Positions 60,677-64,000 of a stretch of 64,000 nt of DNA are shown here, piece after piece. Under the pieces are notes generated by a model, which was not told where the DNA came from, did not search any database, and was given only the letters and a program-made list of their open reading frames with translations. This DNA comes from GWF2-33-9 sp964500435 (GTDB lineage: Bacteria > Bacteroidota > Ignavibacteria > Kapaibacteriales > UBA2268): NCBI GenBank assembly GCA_964500435.1, contig CAZCNL010000009.1, forward strand, positions 58,182 through 122,181. The letters are read 5' to 3'. Numbering within the stretch: position 1 is the first letter of the stretch; each line of letters begins with the position of its first letter. Made by a program: the position numbers and the translations under genes.

Positions 60677-62710
60677 TTATTCTTTTTCACTATAATGTGA
60701 AAATGTCATTGTAAAGCTTGCTCTTCCTTGTGATAAGGAACGCAATGCTGTTACATAACCAAACAAATTAGACAATGGCGCAAATCCATCGATTACTTGT
60801 AAATTTCCTTTTGTATCTATTTGCTCTATGTGGCCTTTTCTTGAATTCAAATCTGAAATGATTTCTCCAACATATTGTTCAGGAGTAACTATTTCAACTT
60901 TGAATATTGGTTCAAGCAATTTAGTACCTGCTTTTCGCAATGCTTCTTTAACTGCCATCGATGCTGCGATTTTTGTTCCTAATTCAGTTGTCACACCTTC
61001 AAAGAACTCAACTTCCTTTAATGTTACTTTTATGTCTTGTAATGGATATCCGTTATTACCAACTTGCAATGATTCTTTTGTACCATTTATAGCCGCATCA
61101 AGAATCGCTTTATTCATTTTTTTATCATTCACTTCAGAAATAAACTCTATGCCTTTTCCAGGATTTGGTTCCAAAAAAACTTTTACTTGCCCTGATTGCT
61201 CTTTACCGTTATGCGCTCTTTCGTATTTATAGATTTCTTCGAATTCATTATTTATTGTTTCTCTATATGAAACCTGCGGTTTACCTGAACGAGCTTGAAC
61301 ATTAAATTCTCTTTGTAATCTATCTACTGCAATTTCAATTTGCAACTCGCCCACACCACTGATAATTATTTGACCTGTTTCTGCATCATTTTTGTAACTC
61401 AATGTCGGGTCTTCATCAACAAGCTTATTCAATGCGGCAAAAAGTTTATCTTGTTCTGCAAGCGTTTTTGCTTCAATCGACAAATCAATCATTGGTTCTA
61501 AAAAGCGAATTTTATCATATACAACCATACGGTTCAAGCAAAGTGTATCTCCAGTGCCAGTAAATTTCATTTGTGGTATTGCAATTATTTCTCCTGAATA
61601 TGCTTCGCTTATTTCTTCTCGTCTATTCGAATATACTTTGAAAATTTTATTTACCTTTTCTTTTTTGAAAACTGAAGTATTTTCAACTGCTTGACCAACT
61701 TTTAAAGAACCTGAATACACTCGCAAGAAGTTCAATCTACCAACAAAAGGGTCACTTAACACTTTAAATGATAATGCAGTAAAGCTTTCTTCATCATTTA
61801 AAGCGATTTTTACGATCTTGTCGTGATTTTCAGCATCATACCCTGTTGCAAAGCCAATATCTTCGGGTGACGGCAAATAATCAATCACACCATCAATCAA
61901 AGGTTGAACTCCAACATTTTTCAAAGAGGAACCGCAAAAAACAGGAACACATTGATTTGACAACGTACCTTTTCTCAAAGCAGATTTTATTTCTGTTTCA
62001 GAAAGTTCTTGTCCGGAAATATACTTTTCAATCAAAGTATCATCGAGTTCAGCGACTTTTTCAATTAACAAAGAGCGATAATCATTAGCTTGTTTTATAA
62101 ATTTATCGGGAATTGGTGAAATTCTATATTCTGCGCCATATTTTTCTGTATCGAAGTAGTAAGACTTCATTTTAATGAGGTCGATGATGCCTTCGAAGTT
62201 TTCTTCGGTGCCCATCGGAATTTGTATAGCAATAGGGTTTGCAGATAGTTTCTCTTTGACCATTTCAATTACTCGGTCAAAGTTAGCACCCATCCTGTCA
62301 AGCTTATTCACGTATGAGATACGTGGTACTTTAAATTCGTCTGCTTGTCGCCAGACTCTTTCGGACTGGGGTTCAACACCACCAACAGCGCAAAAAACTG
62401 CAATTGCCCCATCGAGGACTCTTAATGAGCGTTGTACTTCTGATGTAAAATCAACGTGTCCTGGTGTATCGATAACATTTATCTGATAACCATTCCAAAA
62501 CGCTGTTACTGCAGCAGATGTAATTGTTATTCCTCGCTCTTTTTCTTGTTCCATATAATCCATAAATGCTGTACCTTCGTCAACTTCTCCAATTTTATGA
62601 AGATAGCCCGAATAATACAATATTCGTTCAGTAGTAGTCGTTTTGCCTGCGTCTATATGTGCCATTATTCCGATGTTTCGGATTTTGGATATTGGAACTG
62701 CTCTCGCCAT
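60677..62710 (-). CDS. fusA: Elongation factor G
   Basis: 677 aa, about 25 residues shorter than typical. GTPase motifs 'AHIDAGKTTTTERIL', 'DTPGHVDF' and 'NKLDRMGA' are intact, and domains II-V follow, ending 'RSLSQGRASFTMTFSHYSE'. The shortfall seems spread over domain G' and loops rather than one missing domain. It drives translocation. Followed by tuf. Confidence 0.98.
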   Translation of the reverse strand: MARAVPISKIRNIGIMAHIDAGKTTTTERILYYSGYLHKIGEVDEGTAFMDYMEQEKERGITITSAAVTAFWNGYQINVIDTPGHVDFTSEVQRSLRVLDGAIAVFCAVGGVEPQSERVWRQADEFKVPRISYVNKLDRMGANFDRVIEMVKEKLSANPIAIQIPMGTEENFEGIIDLIKMKSYYFDTEKYGAEYRISPIPDKFIKQANDYRSLLIEKVAELDDTLIEKYISGQELSETEIKSALRKGTLSNQCVPVFCGSSLKNVGVQPLIDGVIDYLPSPEDIGFATGYDAENHDKIVKIALNDEESFTALSFKVLSDPFVGRLNFLRVYSGSLKVGQAVENTSVFKKEKVNKIFKVYSNRREEISEAYSGEIIAIPQMKFTGTGDTLCLNRMVVYDKIRFLEPMIDLSIEAKTLAEQDKLFAALNKLVDEDPTLSYKNDAETGQIIISGVGELQIEIAVDRLQREFNVQARSGKPQVSYRETINNEFEEIYKYERAHNGKEQSGQVKVFLEPNPGKGIEFISEVNDKKMNKAILDAAINGTKESLQVGNNGYPLQDIKVTLKEVEFFEGVTTELGTKIAASMAVKEALRKAGTKLLEPIFKVEIVTPEQYVGEIISDLNSRKGHIEQIDTKGNLQVIDGFAPLSNLFGYVTALRSLSQGRASFTMTFSHYSEKE

Positions 62711-62745
62711 TGTTCTAATTATTTATTTTCAAAGAACTATTTATT

Positions 62746-63213
62746 TTACCATCTAAAATGTGCAAATGCTTTATTAGCTTCTGCCATTCTATGAACATCT
62801 TCTTTTTTCTTAAAAGCAGAACCTTCGCCTTTTGATGCCGAAATGATTTCGGAGGCTAATTTTGCTGCCATTGTTTTTTCTTTTCTATCACGTGCATAAT
62901 TTTTCAACCATCTCAATGCTAAAGCTATTCTTCGGTTTTCTTTCACTTCAACTGGTACTTGGTATGTTGCACCGCCCACTCTTCTTGAACGTACTTCGAT
63001 TACAGGTGCAATATTAGAAATTGCTTTTTTGAAAATTTCTAATGGTTCTTCTTTTAATTTTTCTTTTATTACATCAAATGAATCATACACCAATCTTGTA
63101 GCTGTACTTTTTTTACCTTGGTACATCAAATAATTAATTAATTTTGCTACAAGTATATCATTATACTTTGGATCTGGCGATATTCTTCTTATTTCAGCTC
63201 TTTTCTTTCTCAT
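62746..63213 (-). CDS. rpsG: Ribosomal protein S7
   Basis: 155 aa. It has 'MRKKRAEIRRISPDPKYNDI', 'LINYLMYQGKKSTATRLVYD' and 'RRVGGATYQVPVEVKENRRI', ending 'AEANKAFAHFRW'. It nucleates assembly of the 30S head. Confidence 0.98.
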   Translation of the reverse strand: MRKKRAEIRRISPDPKYNDILVAKLINYLMYQGKKSTATRLVYDSFDVIKEKLKEEPLEIFKKAISNIAPVIEVRSRRVGGATYQVPVEVKENRRIALALRWLKNYARDRKEKTMAAKLASEIISASKGEGSAFKKKEDVHRMAEANKAFAHFRW

Positions 63214-63233
63214 TTCTCTACCCTAACATCTTT

Positions 63234-63635
63234 TTATTTTTTGCCTGCTTTACCGACTGCTGCAGCTTTTTTCTTCTTCGAACCATATTTTGAACGACCT
63301 TGTTTACGTTCTGCTACACCTTGTGTATCTGCCGCACCTCTTATAATGTGATATCTAACGCCTGGTAAATCTTTTACTCTACCACCACGTACATATACTA
63401 TTGAGTGCTCTTGCAAGTTATGTCCTTCACCTGGAATATATGCTGTTACTTCTAATTGCGATGATAATCTTACTCTCGCTACTTTTCGTAATGCAGAATT
63501 CGGCTTCTTCGGTGTTGTTGTATATACCCTTGTGCAAACTCCACGCCTTTGTGGTGAACCTTTCAAAGCCGGTGATTTACTTTTGTAAATTACCTTTTTT
63601 CTTCCTTTTCTTACTAATTGACTAATCGTCGGCAC
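63234..63635 (-). CDS. rpsL: Ribosomal protein S12
   Basis: 133 aa, GTG start with a clear AGGAG SD 6 bases upstream. It has 'TTPKKPNSALRKVARVRLSS' with the Lys43-type residue where streptomycin resistance mutations arise (wild-type Lys seen), 'IPGEGHNLQEHSIVYVRGGR' and 'RYHIIRGAADTQGV', then a lysine-rich tail. First gene of the supercluster. Confidence 0.98.
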   Translation of the reverse strand: MPTISQLVRKGRKKVIYKSKSPALKGSPQRRGVCTRVYTTTPKKPNSALRKVARVRLSSQLEVTAYIPGEGHNLQEHSIVYVRGGRVKDLPGVRYHIIRGAADTQGVAERKQGRSKYGSKKKKAAAVGKAGKK

Positions 63636-63683
63636 AATTTCTCCTAAATTGGATATTTTTTCGTTTTTCTTTAATTGAGCTTA

Positions 63684-63715
63684 CAAAATTAAAAAGAAAT
63701 TTTCAAATAGCCAAA
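63684..63715 (-). promoter_or_regulatory. Promoter of the str-S10-spc-alpha supercluster
   Basis: On the minus strand TTTG (63712-63715) and TAATTTTG (63684-63691) are separated by exactly 20 bases, a full match to the Bacteroidota TTTG / TAnnTTTG promoter. The -7 box ends 48 bases before the rpsL GTG. Two further TAATTTTG octamers on the same strand lie upstream at 63846-63853 and 63891-63898, without -33 partners. Confidence 0.7.
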
Positions 63716-63928
63716 TATTTTTATAAAAAATAGTTATTTTTTTTAAATTTTAAATACACAAAGTTCTGAAATTAATAAATTCAACAACAAAATAGGAACT
63801 CAAAAACTGGCATTTTGCAGTGCAAAACAATGTTTTATGACTTTTCAAAATTAATAAGCAATTTTAAACGATTAATTTATCTATATATTACAAAATTATA
63901 TTTTATTTTCCTCTCGATAAATATTTTT
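63716..63928. other. Intergenic region upstream of rpsL
   Basis: No ORF of note. It is very AT-rich and contains two extra TAATTTTG octamers on the minus strand (63846-63853, 63891-63898) that could be additional start sites for the ribosomal operon. No tRNA, hairpin terminator or leader RNA was recognised. Confidence 0.5.
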
Positions 63929-63988
63929 TCAATTTTTTAAATCATTAATAATCGTTTCAGTCGTTACTTCTAAATACAATTTATTCAT
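63929..63988 (-). CDS. Tiny ORF (19 aa) at window edge, or the 3' end of a gene from outside
   Basis: ATG at 63988 is preceded by a strong SD (AAAGGAG, 5-base spacer) and encodes MNKLYLEVTTETIINDLKN then TGA. The frame is also open upstream to the window edge, so it may be the C-terminus of a larger gene. One extra A in the A-run at the end would extend it to ...NDLKKLKKYLSRGK, so an indel is also conceivable. No family recognised. Confidence 0.25.
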   Translation of the reverse strand: MNKLYLEVTTETIINDLKN

Positions 63989-64000
63989 CGCAGCTCCTTT

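Overview
The window is a strongly AT-rich bacterial chromosome segment from a member of the Bacteroidota/Chlorobiota–Ignavibacteriota–Kapabacteria assemblage. The evidence is: two giant secreted proteins with IgGFc-binding-like N-termini, Ig-like repeats and a type IX secretion (T9SS) C-terminal sorting domain; TTTG-N20-TAnnTTTG promoter architecture upstream of rpsL; HPr kinase, a mitochondrial-type aconitase, an MqnA-like (futalosine) menaquinone enzyme and a quinol-dependent NO reductase. Genus-level placement is not possible from this window; Kapabacteria/Ignavibacteria is my best guess. Two 100-N runs (30848-30947 and 32587-32686) are scaffold gaps.

Left part (1-16.7 kb, all minus strand): the start of an MCE/MlaD-type lipid transport protein (cut by the window edge), ssb, a periplasmic FKBP isomerase, alaS, a plsY-gpsA phospholipid pair, a full-length DsbD, hprK, a compact type II restriction-modification pair (endonuclease then methyltransferase, ATGA overlap), an orphan membrane histidine kinase and a 711-aa bi-domain dehydrogenase (zinc-ADH plus Gfo/Idh/MocA).

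Middle (16.8-44.8 kb, mixed strands): a GH2-like membrane protein that has lost both catalytic glutamates, fmt, the first giant T9SS protein followed immediately by an outer-membrane beta-barrel, aconitase, polA (proofreading domain degenerate), a SPOUT RNA methyltransferase, an MqnA-like protein, a 94-bp minisatellite array, the second giant T9SS protein, an unusual SppA with an N-terminal beta-rich domain, short HPF, a small beta-rich secreted protein, accD and a single-subunit qNOR.

Right part (45-63.7 kb, minus): one uninterrupted 33-gene str-S10-spc-alpha ribosomal supercluster, rpsL to rplQ, with a recognisable promoter before rpsL and a hairpin terminator after rplQ. It lacks rpsD and adk; both S14 and L36 are zinc-free forms; eight of its genes start with GTG or TTG.

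I did not find a clearly new multi-gene system. The best candidates for follow-up are the GH2-like pseudoenzyme with a membrane tail behind a perfect FNR/CRP-like dyad, the beta-barrel-SppA fusion, the homogenised 94-bp repeat array upstream of a giant surface protein, and the palindrome next to the norZ promoter. No tRNA, rRNA, CRISPR array, transposase or prophage gene was seen.
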